Assembly: GCA_002420185.1 (NCBI GenBank)
Contig: DIHO01000014.1
Span: 24,293-88,292, forward strand
DNA length: 64,000 nt
Direction: 5' to 3'
From: Opitutales bacterium UBA5694
GTDB taxonomy: Bacteria; Verrucomicrobiota; Verrucomicrobiia; Opitutales; Opitutaceae
The notes beneath the pieces are model-generated. The model was not told the DNA's origin. It worked only from the letters and a program-made list of their open reading frames with translations, and ran no database searches. The position numbers and the translations under genes are program-made. Shown here one piece after another: positions 45,839 to 54,982 of the stretch (within the stretch, counting starts at the first letter, position 1; every line of letters starts with the position of its first letter).

Positions 45839-47347
45839 ATGAAGTTTCGTTTTGCAGTAATATTTATATCAACGATTTTCTTTGCTAGCTTCGACTTGGT
45901 TGCCCAAGCTGAAGAATCGTCCTTAGTGGAAGAGCCTTCACAGTCCGAGACGATAACGGAGAATCCCTCCGAAAGGCTGGTTCAGAGCTATCCAGATCTA
46001 GCTGTCCCAATTGATCCAGAGAAGACGCTCGCAGTTTATGTAATTCCGGTCAAAAACGCAATCGGTCAACCCACGCTTTTTGCCATTCGTTCTGGCATCA
46101 AAGAAGCCATTGAAAAAAATGCGTCACTGGTGATTTTGGAAATGGATACCCCAGGTGGAGAGCTGAGTGCGACGCTGGATATCATGAAAACTATCGACCG
46201 TTTTGAGGGTGGGACGGCTACTTTCATAAATGAGGAGGCGATTTCGGCAGGCGCGATCATCGCCTCGGTAACTCGGGACATTTACTTTACCCCAAGAGCA
46301 ACGATGGGGAGCTCGGAAGTAGTGACGGGTTCTGGTCAGGACGTGGACGACTCGATGAAACGAAAAATTAACTCCTTGCTAACCTCGAAAGTGGACGCCT
46401 ATATTGGCGAGTATCGTTATCGTAGTCAAGTTTTGGAGGCGATGATTGATCCCGATGTGGAGCTGGTCATCGATGGGGAGACCCTTTCGAAGGAAGGCAA
46501 GCTTTTAAATTTAAATGCTCGTAGAGCTCATGAAAATTACGGAGACCCATCGCAGCCTCTCCTCGGTGCTGGAATTCATGATGATCTAGACTCCCTCATC
46601 GAATCGATCGCGGATGGAAGAGAGATCGTCAGACACGATTTTGTAACGACCTGGTCCTTAAGCTTGGCGGCTCATTTGATGACTCTAAGCCCAGTGCTTT
46701 TAGGTTTGGGAATATTGGCCCTGCTTGTGGAATTCAAAACACCGGGATTTGGAGTTTTCGGGGTCGCAGGGATCGCGTTGATAGCGTTCGTTAATTTTGG
46801 ACACAATGTTGCGGGGCTTTCGGGATACGAGGGTCTAATCATATTTGTGATAGGGGCACTCCTAGTTTTTATAGAAGTGGTTTTCTTTCCAGGGGTCGTT
46901 TTGCTGGCATTACCAGGAATCATAATGATGTTGGGAGGCATTGTTTGGAGCATGGCCGATATTTGGCCGCAGGAAACTCCCGATTTCGACATAACATTCG
47001 ACCTCTTCCTGACCCCTATTTACAATCTTGTTGGCGGTATCCTGATTGCGGTGGTCTTGTTCATGGCCGTAGCCCGTTTTTTACCGAAATCGGTTTTCTG
47101 GGATCGAATGATACTCGCGGGATCGGTGCAAGGAGCGAGCCAAGGATTAGGCTCGATTAAGAGCGAGCGACCGGTTGCGGGTGCGGAAGGGATTGCCGTA
47201 TCCGATCTTTTTCCGACGGGTGAAATCGAGATAGGCGGACAGCGTTTTGAAGCTAGAGTGGAAGTGGGTTCCGTATCCAAAGGATCACGAATTAGGGTCT
47301 TAAGATCGGACGTGTTTGGGTACTTTATTGAGGAGGTGAAGGAATGA
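45839..47347 (+). CDS. NfeD-family membrane serine protease (ClpP-class)
   Basis: 502 residues. A signal peptide (residues 1-25) is followed by a ClpP-like domain with LVILEMDTPGGELSATLDIM, FINEEAISAGAIIAS carrying the catalytic Ser, and MKRKINS with the likely Lys base; then four to five TMs (about 280-430) and a C-terminal OB-fold NfeD domain (GIAVSDLFPTGEIEIGG). This is the long NfeD1b form, a stomatin/flotillin-linked protease. Its stop overlaps the next start by ATGA, giving the classic NfeD-NfeD-flotillin operon. Confidence 0.93.
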   Translation: MKFRFAVIFISTIFFASFDLVAQAEESSLVEEPSQSETITENPSERLVQSYPDLAVPIDPEKTLAVYVIPVKNAIGQPTLFAIRSGIKEAIEKNASLVILEMDTPGGELSATLDIMKTIDRFEGGTATFINEEAISAGAIIASVTRDIYFTPRATMGSSEVVTGSGQDVDDSMKRKINSLLTSKVDAYIGEYRYRSQVLEAMIDPDVELVIDGETLSKEGKLLNLNARRAHENYGDPSQPLLGAGIHDDLDSLIESIADGREIVRHDFVTTWSLSLAAHLMTLSPVLLGLGILALLVEFKTPGFGVFGVAGIALIAFVNFGHNVAGLSGYEGLIIFVIGALLVFIEVVFFPGVVLLALPGIIMMLGGIVWSMADIWPQETPDFDITFDLFLTPIYNLVGGILIAVVLFMAVARFLPKSVFWDRMILAGSVQGASQGLGSIKSERPVAGAEGIAVSDLFPTGEIEIGGQRFEARVEVGSVSKGSRIRVLRSDVFGYFIEEVKE

Positions 47348-47808
47348 TTACGATCATTCTTCTTTTTCTAGCCGGCGTAGTCCTCATTGGTAGCGAAGTT
47401 TTCCTGCCCGGCGGAATTCTTGGGGCAATCGGGGGGGCTTTAATGGTCGGAGGGATTGCTGTCTCGTACACTGAATTTGGTGCGTTTATCGCGTTTATCG
47501 CGACTATTGTAGCAATTGCCTCAGTTTTTCTGGCACTCTTTTTTGAATTTAAAATACTGCCTAGAACCCCAATGGGGAAACAGTTGTTCATGTCAGGAAC
47601 GATCAAAGATTCTACAATATATGTAAAAGCCGGCGACGACGTAGTTGGTCAGATAGGGCGGACCGTCACCGCATTGGGTCCAACCGGTTTTGTGCTTCTG
47701 GGTTCAAGAAAGCTGGAAGCCGCTTCGAAGTCTGGCTTCATTGAAAAAAACGAAGAAGTCAGAGTTACTGGAAAAGATAATTTTAGAATAACCGTATCCA
47801 AATTATAA
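47344..47808 (+). CDS. Short NfeD-like membrane protein
   Basis: 154 residues with TMs at about 1-20, 22-45 and 45-68 and a C-terminal OB-fold (VGQIGRTVTALGPTGFVLLGSRKLEA). It lacks the protease domain and matches the short NfeD class that partners flotillin-like proteins. Start ATG 47344 overlaps the preceding stop. It is followed after 14 bp by floA. Confidence 0.9.
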   Translation: MITIILLFLAGVVLIGSEVFLPGGILGAIGGALMVGGIAVSYTEFGAFIAFIATIVAIASVFLALFFEFKILPRTPMGKQLFMSGTIKDSTIYVKAGDDVVGQIGRTVTALGPTGFVLLGSRKLEAASKSGFIEKNEEVRVTGKDNFRITVSKL

Positions 47809-47822
47809 CGAAAATTAGCTCA

Positions 47823-48881
47823 ATGAAATTCAACATGCCATACTTATTTGCCTTCGTCGAAGGCCTCCCGTTAATCGTCATTGTTCCGATCCTGCTCGTA
47901 TTATTGGTGGTGGGGTTCGTCGTCATCTCTTTTTTCAATACGTGGCTCAAGGCGATGCTAGCCAAAGCACCGGTTGGTTTTTTAAATATCATCGCGATGA
48001 AATTGCGAGGAGTTCCCTACGGCTTAGTGGTGGACGCTCGAATAACTGCGGTCAAGGCGGGCGTTGAACTTTCGACCGATGATTTAGAAGCCCATTTTTT
48101 AGCTGGAGGAAATTTGATTCCTACAGTGCAAGCGATTATCGCGGCGATGAAAGCTGGGATTAGTTTAGACTGGTCTCGTGCTTGTGCCATCGATTTGGCA
48201 ACAAAAGGGTCGGGCAAGTCGGTCGTTGAAGCGGTTCGAACCTCAGTGGATCCTAAAGTTATTGACTGCCCTAGCCAGGAAGCGGCGAAAAAGTCGATCG
48301 ATGGGGTTGCCAAAGACGGTATCCAGGTGAAGGCGAAAGCTCGTGTAACCGTGCGGACCAATTTAGAACGCTTCGTCGGTGGAGCGAAGGAAGAGACCAT
48401 TATCGCTCGTGTCGGTGAGGGTATTGTAACGACTATTGGATCTGCAGATACTTATAAGGTGGTTCTTGAGTCACCCGATTCCATCTCAAAAGTTGTGCTT
48501 AATCGCGGTCTAGATGTTGGAACTGCATTTGAGATTCTTTCGATCGATATTGCTGATGTCGATGTCGGAGCGAATGTCGGAGCGTCTTTGCAAGAAGCAC
48601 AAGCGGAGGCCAATAAGAATATGGCCCAGGCCCAAGCCGAAATTCGACGGGCTGCCGCAGTCGCGGTCGAGCAGGAAATGAAGGCTCGAGTACAGGAAAT
48701 GAGAGCAAAGGTAGTTGAGGCTGAAGCACAAGTACCTCTTGCGATGGCGGAGGCTTTCCGTAGCGGCAATCTGGGAGTCATGGACTATTACAAAATGAAA
48801 AACATCGATTCCGACACCCGTATGCGTGACTCCATCGCTGAACCTGGCAAGAGCGAGGAAGATTTGGATTCTGATCGATAA
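47823..48881 (+). CDS. floA: Flotillin-like protein FloA (UPF0365)
   Basis: 352 residues. One TM at about 13-40 (FVEGLPLIVIVPILLVLLVVGFVVIS), then an SPFH domain with AITAVKAGVELSTDDLEAHFLAGG, KARVTVRTNLERFVGGA-KEETIIARVGEGIVT and DIADVDVGANVGASLQEAQAEANK, and a long coiled coil (about 265-320). The length matches bacterial FloA (about 330). It scaffolds membrane microdomains and co-occurs with NfeD. Confidence 0.95.
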   Translation: MKFNMPYLFAFVEGLPLIVIVPILLVLLVVGFVVISFFNTWLKAMLAKAPVGFLNIIAMKLRGVPYGLVVDARITAVKAGVELSTDDLEAHFLAGGNLIPTVQAIIAAMKAGISLDWSRACAIDLATKGSGKSVVEAVRTSVDPKVIDCPSQEAAKKSIDGVAKDGIQVKAKARVTVRTNLERFVGGAKEETIIARVGEGIVTTIGSADTYKVVLESPDSISKVVLNRGLDVGTAFEILSIDIADVDVGANVGASLQEAQAEANKNMAQAQAEIRRAAAVAVEQEMKARVQEMRAKVVEAEAQVPLAMAEAFRSGNLGVMDYYKMKNIDSDTRMRDSIAEPGKSEEDLDSDR

Positions 48882-48904
48882 TTTGTTCTTGCAGCCCTAA
48901 TCGA

Positions 48905-49504
48905 ATGGATACGTGGTTTTTAGATAATCTGGAAAAGCTTGTTCCGATCGTTATCGCTTTGCTCTATTTTTTAGGGGCAAGCAAAACGAAAAAGAATGTG
49001 GAGAAAGAGGTGGCTCCAGATTCGGAAGCGGATGATCGGGCCCGAAAAATCCAGGAAGAGATTCGGCGAAAGATTAGTGAGCGGCAGAAGAGAGGTAATG
49101 CTCCGGTGCAGCGGGAGAGCCCACCTGATTTACCAAGACCTGAAGTCGCTCAGCCTCTAAATACCGAAACGGAATCCTATAGGGAATTCACAGAGGTAGA
49201 AGTATTACCGAGATCGGAAGAGAGTGCACTTCCTCCATTTTCCAAGGAAACAAATCTACTGGATTTCTACGAGGAGCAGCATAAGGAAGTCGAAGAGCGT
49301 CTTCGAAAGTCGCGTGAAATCTCGTCCCAAGCACGTTTGAGCGATGTCGGTTCTGAATACGAACGTCCTATCACTAATGGAACGCAGAACGCCTTGAACT
49401 TTCAGCGCTACGCCCGAGTTTTGGACGGTCTCGATGATCCGGAGGCTTTACGACGGGCTATTGTGTTCAAAGAGATTCTCGATTCACCCGTAGCCCTAAG
49501 ATAG
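48905..49504 (+). CDS. Unknown membrane-anchored protein downstream of floA
   Basis: 199 residues: an N-terminal TM (LVPIVIALLYFLGA, about 12-26), a charged helical region (RARKIQEEIRRKISERQK), a Pro/Glu-rich linker and a conserved-looking C-terminus PEALRRAIVFKEILDSPVALR. This last motif resembles the tail of small proteins encoded beside flotillin in Verrucomicrobia and Planctomycetes. The gene is 23 bp after floA and likely co-transcribed. Function unknown; a partner of the FloA scaffold is an inference from position. Confidence 0.75.
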   Translation: MDTWFLDNLEKLVPIVIALLYFLGASKTKKNVEKEVAPDSEADDRARKIQEEIRRKISERQKRGNAPVQRESPPDLPRPEVAQPLNTETESYREFTEVEVLPRSEESALPPFSKETNLLDFYEEQHKEVEERLRKSREISSQARLSDVGSEYERPITNGTQNALNFQRYARVLDGLDDPEALRRAIVFKEILDSPVALR

Positions 49505-49561
49505 ACTGGGTAGGACAGGACGACAAAAATTGAAGACCTCATTGGCTCGGCCGTGCCAAAT

Positions 49562-49984
49562 ATGAAGATCGAATTACTAGCGATTTGCGATGCGGCGACC
49601 GATTATCAAGGCCGGCTCAATGTACTGGGAGTCTTTGAGGGAATCGCCGCGCCTAAGACGCCGGTCGTTCGAGAACGCTGCTGTATCGTGACTCGCCTAA
49701 GGTTTGAGAGGAATGAGGTGGGACCTCATCAGTTGAAAATCAGTCTACGCAACAGCAAGGGCGTGCAACTGGTGCCTGAAATGAAGGCGAATTTCTCAGT
49801 AAAGGTTCCGCCCAACAGAGCCTCTGTCGCAGTTAATATGGTTCTGAATCTCAACAAGTTGAAAATTGACGAGTTCGGAAATCATGAGATCGCTCTTTTT
49901 ATGGATGAGACTATCCGAGGAACCGTTCCTTTTACGGTGGCTCGTGCGATGAAGAAGCAAGTGCGCGGAACAATGGATAATTAA
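49562..49984 (+). CDS. DUF6941-family protein
   Basis: 140 residues from ATG 49562 (GTG 49553 is the alternative). The body MKIELLAICDAATDYQGRL, NVLGVFEGIAAPKTP, LRFERNEVGPHQLKISL and GNHEIALFMDE matches DUF6941, a beta-rich cytosolic family of unknown role found mostly in environmental bacteria. There is no signal peptide. It may ride on the flotillin transcript (57-bp gap). Confidence 0.8.
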   Translation: MKIELLAICDAATDYQGRLNVLGVFEGIAAPKTPVVRERCCIVTRLRFERNEVGPHQLKISLRNSKGVQLVPEMKANFSVKVPPNRASVAVNMVLNLNKLKIDEFGNHEIALFMDETIRGTVPFTVARAMKKQVRGTMDN

Positions 49985-50003
49985 GGACTTTTTCTATCCC
50001 GTT

Positions 50004-50945
50004 TTACTCCACTAGATGAGCAAGTTGGTTTTTGAGTGCTTCAGGTGATGGAGTGGTTAGCTGGCAGACAAAGTTTTCGGACAAATGGGCGGTCGGTTTC
50101 CCCTCGATGGCTTGAGCGATCTGGAAAGATGGAAGATGCTGCCAGAGAATCCTCTGACTGGAGCCTGTCATGAAGGCTTTCATTTAAGCCAAAGCCATTT
50201 GTCTGGTTTTCTCTCTCTGAGCGTCGCTGACGCCCTTTGCTATGTTTGTTTCGAGTAGGAAGGAGAGGTTTTAGGCGTTGGGGAATTAGGATCGGCTCCA
50301 CAAGCCCCTGATCTTTGAATGAAAGCGTTTTGGAATGACTCGATCACCGCAGACAGAGATCAGGCCTATTTCGAATTATCCACTGGAATAGCCTATTGAT
50401 TGGGAAGCGAAGTCGTTGGGGGCCGTGACCATTTGCTCTCCTCGCTCGACCATACTACCCTGATCTGTTTCCCACATATCATGAATAAGGGTAAGCAGTT
50501 CGGGAAACGTGGTGTCTTGCACTCGTCGACTCCGGTCTAGAGGAAAGTCGGTACCGCCAAAAAAGGTTTATGGTCAGGGGTGAGCAAAACGTTGAGGGGC
50601 TGACCTCTACAACCGGTCAGTTGCTAGACGAAGTTTATGTAAACGCTGTCGACCTCGGGACGCTCCTCGCAGTCGACTTTGATACAAACGAAATGCTCAT
50701 TGAGGTAGTCGGCTATTTCGGGGTTGGAAAACGACTCGCGATTCATCGGGGGACACCATTGGCAAGTCGAGTAGCCGATCTAGAGAAGTACGACTTTTAC
50801 TTCGGCTTTCGCTTTTTCTGACGCCTCGTCACCCAATGGGAATCAGTCTAGCGGCTTGGGGGCGTGCTGTTGTAGATAGGGCGATTACTTTGACAGGAGC
50901 CGATTGTGGGTGGAGTCAGAAGGGGAGGTTTCAGCGGATATCTAT
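50004..50945 (-). pseudogene. Decayed, shortened YyaL/DUF255 thioredoxin-like protein
   Basis: Minus-strand frames give THNRLLSK-stop-SPYLQQHAPKPLD, LGDEASEKAKAEVKVVLL, IGYSTCQWCPPMNRESFSN, EIADYLNEHFVCIKVDCEERP, a stop, PLNVLLTPDHKPF, and in the next frame FPELLTLIHDMWETDQGSM. Near 50040-50200 the C-terminal signature QIAQAIEGKPTAHLSENFVCQ and a stop at 50004 are seen. The intact family (DUF255, about 680 residues) would need 2 kb; only about 940 bp remain, so the middle is deleted. The WC-x-x-M motif is altered to WCPPM. Confidence 0.85.
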
Positions 50946-51323
50946 TTACCGCAGAGCGTGAGAGCGGTGATGATCATGAAATTAGTGTGTTGAGGCCTGG
51001 CATAGAACTAGAGAAAGAATTAGTTAGAGGACGTTAAAGCTTATCTGGCAGCTGATGCTCTTAAGGCCGCGAAGGAGGCGGATAACCTGTCGAGCACACT
51101 TTAGAGATGGAAAAATCTGCCTATCAATGGATTGCGGCTTGCTAGAACGGGATTAATAAAGTGGCATTGTAGATCGTTTTGCTTGCCGGGAATAGACCTG
51201 GAAGGAGGCGTGATTTTTGAAGAAGACCCAATTGCACAAACCTCTGTTTGAGAATCCCTCAATGCTGAATACTCGATATCAAATTAAGTGCCTAGATATT
51301 AGGAACTTATTCGCTAGGCTCTG
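50946..51323. other. Spacer upstream of the glycosyltransferase gene
   Basis: About 380 bp. A plus-strand frame LEDVKAYLAADALKAAKEADNLS ends in a stop; nothing here matched a family. It likely holds the promoter of the GT-C gene, but no clear -35/-10 pair was picked out. Confidence 0.35.
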
Positions 51324-52718
51324 ATGTTAGGTTCCCTTTCATATTATGAGAATCCTTCTGGCTCGGTCTTTTATCGAGCTACTAAGAAAGAGTTAATTCT
51401 CTTTCTGTTTTCTGCATTTCTGTTTTTACTTGGGTGTTATTTAATGTCCGTTGCGGGATTACCCGAGTTGGGTGAAAACGTATCGAGCTTCCTTTGGGGG
51501 GCTGTGTTGGCATCGGTCGGTTTTTTTCTGAGCTGGTTCAATGGAAAACGTTGGATGTGGCTCATGATTGGCGTAGCGGTCTTAGGTCGACTTTTGCTTC
51601 TGCCACTACCCGCTTCTGAAGATCTGGTCCGGAGAATGTGGGAGGGTGAAGTATTGGATTCAAACTTTAATCCGTATCAGGTTACGCCGGGAGCCCAGGA
51701 ACTGGAATTGCTGCGCGGCGATGCCTGGGAACGGATAGGAGATAAAGATGAGGTTTCAAGCCAGCCGCCGTTGAGCCTAGCTATATTTAGGCTTCTGCAT
51801 GGGATGGGTTTTAATGAGTGGGGTATTAAAACGATAATTGTCGTAGTAGATATTTGGATATGCATCATTCTGGCAATGCGATACGGCTCCCGGAAAGCTG
51901 CCTTGTACGGGTGGAATCCTTTAGTTGCGTTTTCAGTGGCAGGGGAAGGGCATATGGAGAGCCTGATGCTCTTGCCCGCCTTGGGGGGATTCCTCATTTG
52001 GGAAGCTTGGGTTGACCGGAAAGGAGGTGCAGCCATAATCAGCACCAATGGAGGGTTGAGTGGTGGGCCCGGTCAAATGGTTAGCTTCGCGGCACTGTTA
52101 ATGGGACTCGCGGCTGCCATGAATCTTGTCTTTCTACCTATCGTTATTTGGATGTTTTGGCATGTCTTAGTAAAGTCGGGCATCAAAACAGGAACAGCAA
52201 TTTTGCTTGTGGGCTTGATCCCATTGATCGCTTTCAATGGTTGGGGTTCGGTATCGCTGAATATAGATTTGAAGATGGTCTCGCCCTTTTCAGCAAGCGT
52301 CTTGCCCGATACTTTGTCACTCGTTCCAGGAACTTTGAGCCGGATAGGCGTCGGATTGAGTCACGAATTTTTCTTTTGGCTTCTTCTCGTGATATCCTTG
52401 TTGTTACTATTTCGCAACTCGAGCATGGAGCGTTTCGCGAATCTTTACACAGGAACCTATCTCGTCTTGGCAGTAGTGGTTTATCCATCGAGCTTTTTGT
52501 GGATGGCCCCCTTTGCTTTAGGAGCGATGCACTTAGGTTTTCGTTTGGTTTCTATGTCCGCATTTATTTATTACGTATCCTATCTTGGGGGAGAGGGGCC
52601 TGTGGTGCTTGGCTGGTGGTGCAGCGTCGCATTGTGGATACCCTTTGTGATCGGTATCCTGTGGTACTTCTTCAAATGCCGTTCGAAGAGCAGTGGATTT
52701 TATGTCCGTTCCTACTAG
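51324..52718 (+). CDS. GT-C polytopic glycosyltransferase (mannosyltransferase-like)
   Basis: 464 residues with ten or more TM segments. The short first loop SEDLVRRMWEGEVLDSNFNPYQ, followed by SSQPPLSLAIF, matches the GT-C pattern D-x-x-R-x-x-W-x-G in polyprenol-phosphate-mannose transferases (GT87/alpha-1,6 type). GWNPLVAFSVAGEGHMESLMLLPALGG is also typical. The last 17 bp overlap the start of a decayed DUF2064 glycosyltransferase, which shows the two were an operon. The enzyme would add sugar from a lipid donor outside the inner membrane. Confidence 0.82.
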   Translation: MLGSLSYYENPSGSVFYRATKKELILFLFSAFLFLLGCYLMSVAGLPELGENVSSFLWGAVLASVGFFLSWFNGKRWMWLMIGVAVLGRLLLLPLPASEDLVRRMWEGEVLDSNFNPYQVTPGAQELELLRGDAWERIGDKDEVSSQPPLSLAIFRLLHGMGFNEWGIKTIIVVVDIWICIILAMRYGSRKAALYGWNPLVAFSVAGEGHMESLMLLPALGGFLIWEAWVDRKGGAAIISTNGGLSGGPGQMVSFAALLMGLAAAMNLVFLPIVIWMFWHVLVKSGIKTGTAILLVGLIPLIAFNGWGSVSLNIDLKMVSPFSASVLPDTLSLVPGTLSRIGVGLSHEFFFWLLLVISLLLLFRNSSMERFANLYTGTYLVLAVVVYPSSFLWMAPFALGAMHLGFRLVSMSAFIYYVSYLGGEGPVVLGWWCSVALWIPFVIGILWYFFKCRSKSSGFYVRSY

Positions 52719-53135
52719 GGCGATCCGAATGTACAAGGCGCCCGAATTGGGATGCTCAAAAACGAGACTAGCTAGGAGTGTTGGCGACTGGGCAGCCTTG
52801 AAAATCTACCGGTGGATGGGGATCATGCAACTGAATGTGATCCCAGCTGAATGGGAGATGGAGATTCGGTTTTAACAGGTTGGCCATAAATCCTTGATGA
52901 GAGGGTTGCTCGATTCTAGGACGCTTATGAGGCCTCAGGGAGAGAGATTGGGGAATCGGATGATACGACCCGATCGATCGCATTTGGAGGACGGCTTTGA
53001 GAGCAAGATTATTTTTTGGGAGCAGACTACATCGGGCTTGACGAGCGAGCTCTGCAGAAGGCCGCTTTGGCATTGGACTGCTTCGACTTTGTATTGGGGC
53101 CCGCAGCGAATTCGTTGGTCGTTTTTCTCAATTAC
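52702..53135 (+). pseudogene. Decayed DUF2064 (TIGR04282-type) glycosyltransferase
   Basis: From ATG 52702: MYKAPELGCSKTRLARSVGD, AALKIYRWM and IPAEWEMEIRF, then TAA at 52873; further frames give ERLGNRMIR and LGADYIGLDERALQKAALAL with DFVLGPAANSLVV. These are the GT-A landmarks (K-PELG-KTRLA, LG-RM, GADY-L, D-VLGPA). It overlapped and followed the GT-C gene. The C-terminal third is gone, replaced by the pyruvate kinase remnant. Confidence 0.8.
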
Positions 53136-53560
53136 GTCAAGACGAATGAGCCCGTTGTCTTCGAGGATATCTCCGCCAACTTCATTTGCTTTTGCGAGAT
53201 TGGGGTAGTCGACGCTGACTGAGTGAACATCTTCAGAAGATAGCACATAAGGCGAGACGATGAAATCGAAGAGCTGGCCGACTTCGAGTACGATTAGCTT
53301 TTCGACCACTCTGGTGCAATTTCCGGTCCCTTGATATCTATCAAGATTGAAAGGGGACGCTCGATCTTTTCACCGATACTTCGAATACGACGGCAAACCC
53401 TATGCACATAGTCGTGGTTAGCATGAGCCATGTTGATGCGAGAGTTATCGACAAAGTGAACCTACATCAAAGTCCCGAGAATTTCTTTGCTATGGGTAGA
53501 AGGACTGATGGTGAAGACAATCTTTGTCCGTTGCTCTCTTCGTTGTGGATTGTAAGTCAT
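53095..53560 (-). pseudogene. N-terminal fragment of pyruvate kinase, decayed
   Basis: Starting at ATG 53560: REQRTKIVFTISPSTHS, a stop, then RINMAHANHDYVH, IRSIGEKIERPLSILIDIKG-PEIAP, and after a frame change VGQLFDFIVSPYVLSSEDVHS, SVDYPNLAKANEVGGDILED-NGLIRLDVIEKN. These match the beginning of pyruvate kinase (RxNMAH, DxKGPEIR, the beta-barrel B domain). Only about 165 of some 470 codons remain. It converges on the DUF2064 remnant and the break lies between 53095 and 53135. Confidence 0.82.
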
Positions 53561-53631
53561 AGTAACTAGGTTAGGGATCCTTAATAAGCGAATGTAGGGA
53601 CAATCTGTCGGTGCAAGTCGATGCCCGAGCA

Positions 53632-54429
53632 TTAAACCAAACGTAAGGCTGAACCTTCGCCCGCTTCGATGGTATCGATACGATAAGAGGATCGCTGTAT
53701 CAAACTGGAAAATACATTTTGGATAGCGTCGGCACTGTTGCAGTCCCGGCTCAAGTGGGCGAGGAAAACCTGGCTCCAGCTTGGACTATCGATCGATTCG
53801 AGTAGGTCGCAAGCCGCCCGATTGGAAAGGTGGCCGTGCCGGCCGCTGATGCGCTGTTTGATTGACCAGGGGCGTTTTTCATCCCGTTCAAGCAATTTAG
53901 GGCAATAGTTGGATTCGATTATAAGAGTATTAACATCTCGAATACGTTGGGCAATGCCGACAGGGGCAAACCCAAGATCGGTTAGCCAGGCGAGACTGCG
54001 GATGGGAGAGAATAGGTCGTCGCCGCGGCCGCTCTTAAACTTGAATCCGACTGGATCGTGGGCATCGTGCGGCACCGAAAAGTTTTCAACGGTAAGATCT
54101 CGAAACTCGAATGTCGATCCGGTGTTGAAGATCTTCCAGTCAGGCTTGTGCTTTAGCTTGGGCTGAATCGCCCTAGCCGTCATGACATTGGCGAACACGA
54201 CTGGATTGAATTTCTTGGTGAATGTAGAAATGCCCGCGGTATGATCACTGTGTTCGTGGGTAATGAATATGGCGTCGATTTCTTCCGGCTGGACATCGCG
54301 TTCCTCGAGCATGCCGCAGATTCGTTTGCAGCTAAAACCGGCGTCCACGAGGACTTTGCAGTTTTCCGTGATCAAGAGTCCGCTATTGCCGGAACTGCTA
54401 CTGCCAAGGATCGAGAACTGCATAGACAT
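53632..54429 (-). CDS. MBL-fold metallo-hydrolase (YycJ/WalJ-like)
   Basis: About 265 residues from ATG 54429 (MSMQFSILGSSSSGNSG), though the frame continues to 54498. The motif THEHSDHTAG is the metal site HxHxDH; LLVDAGFSCK and the later SVPHDAHDPVG, LTDLG and SNYCPKLL complete the WalJ pattern. Such proteins are 5'-3' exonuclease-like or act in cell-wall stress signalling. It is cytosolic. It starts about 85 bp downstream of the broken PLDc_N gene. Confidence 0.9.
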   Translation of the reverse strand: MSMQFSILGSSSSGNSGLLITENCKVLVDAGFSCKRICGMLEERDVQPEEIDAIFITHEHSDHTAGISTFTKKFNPVVFANVMTARAIQPKLKHKPDWKIFNTGSTFEFRDLTVENFSVPHDAHDPVGFKFKSGRGDDLFSPIRSLAWLTDLGFAPVGIAQRIRDVNTLIIESNYCPKLLERDEKRPWSIKQRISGRHGHLSNRAACDLLESIDSPSWSQVFLAHLSRDCNSADAIQNVFSSLIQRSSYRIDTIEAGEGSALRLV

Positions 54430-54512
54430 CGGAGGACATAATGAAACGGAGAAACGGCGGAACTCAAACGCGAAATGGAGGGGGTCAAAATTGTTCAAAA
54501 GCGGGATTCGTT

Positions 54513-54775
54513 CTACAGCGAAATTGATGCTGATGAATTCTGTTTCCGCAGTCGCTCTCTACGCTGGACGAAGAAGTAGATGATAGCTCCGAGCAGTTGA
54601 GTGAATAGGATTACGAGCACCCAGATCAATTTTTGTTTCCCTTATCCGATTCGTGTTTGATGCAACCGACCAGCATCCAGATCCAAAAACCGAGTAGGGA
54701 AAAACTTACCAAACTAATGCACATAAAAAGGAAAACGGGGAGTATAGATGAAATCTCATGGGCGTAGGATTCCAA
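54513..54775 (-). pseudogene. Small PLDc_N membrane protein with a frameshift
   Basis: Two abutting minus-strand frames give one PLDc_N (phospholipase D N-terminal) protein of about 87 residues: a first TM LPVFLFMCISLVSFSLLGFW, a linker ending KHESDKGNKN, and then KLIWVLVILFTQLLGAIIYF-FVQRRERLRKQ. The frame changes in the A-run (T-run at 54630-54634 on the plus strand), where a base appears to be lost or gained. The likely start is a TTG at 54775. It may be a genuine lesion or a base-call error in the run. Confidence 0.7.
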
Positions 54776-54955
54776 GGAAGATTTCGTGGTCGGAAGCTGG
54801 GAGGGCTTGGAGACTCGGTGTCAAAAGTCGGGATTTTTTGGAAGTGCCGTTTTCAGATGGATATTTCAAGGCAAGGAATAAGGGATCGGGTTGTGTAATC
54901 GTGATGAACCTTCCTTGGTAGGCTACGAAATCGATCTAGGTCGTTACTTTGGAAT

Positions 54956-54982
54956 AAAAGGCAGGGCTTGCCTTTTTTTTTT
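54956..54982 (+). terminator. Strong rho-independent terminator without an obvious gene
   Basis: An 8-bp stem AAAAGGCA/TGCCTTTT (54956-54963 with 54969-54976), a 5-base loop and a T-run to 54982. It is correctly formed for plus-strand transcription, but no plus-strand gene ends within 2 kb upstream; the nearest are the decayed DUF2064 and the distant GT-C gene. The minus-strand reading has only a short T-tract. Confidence 0.75.
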
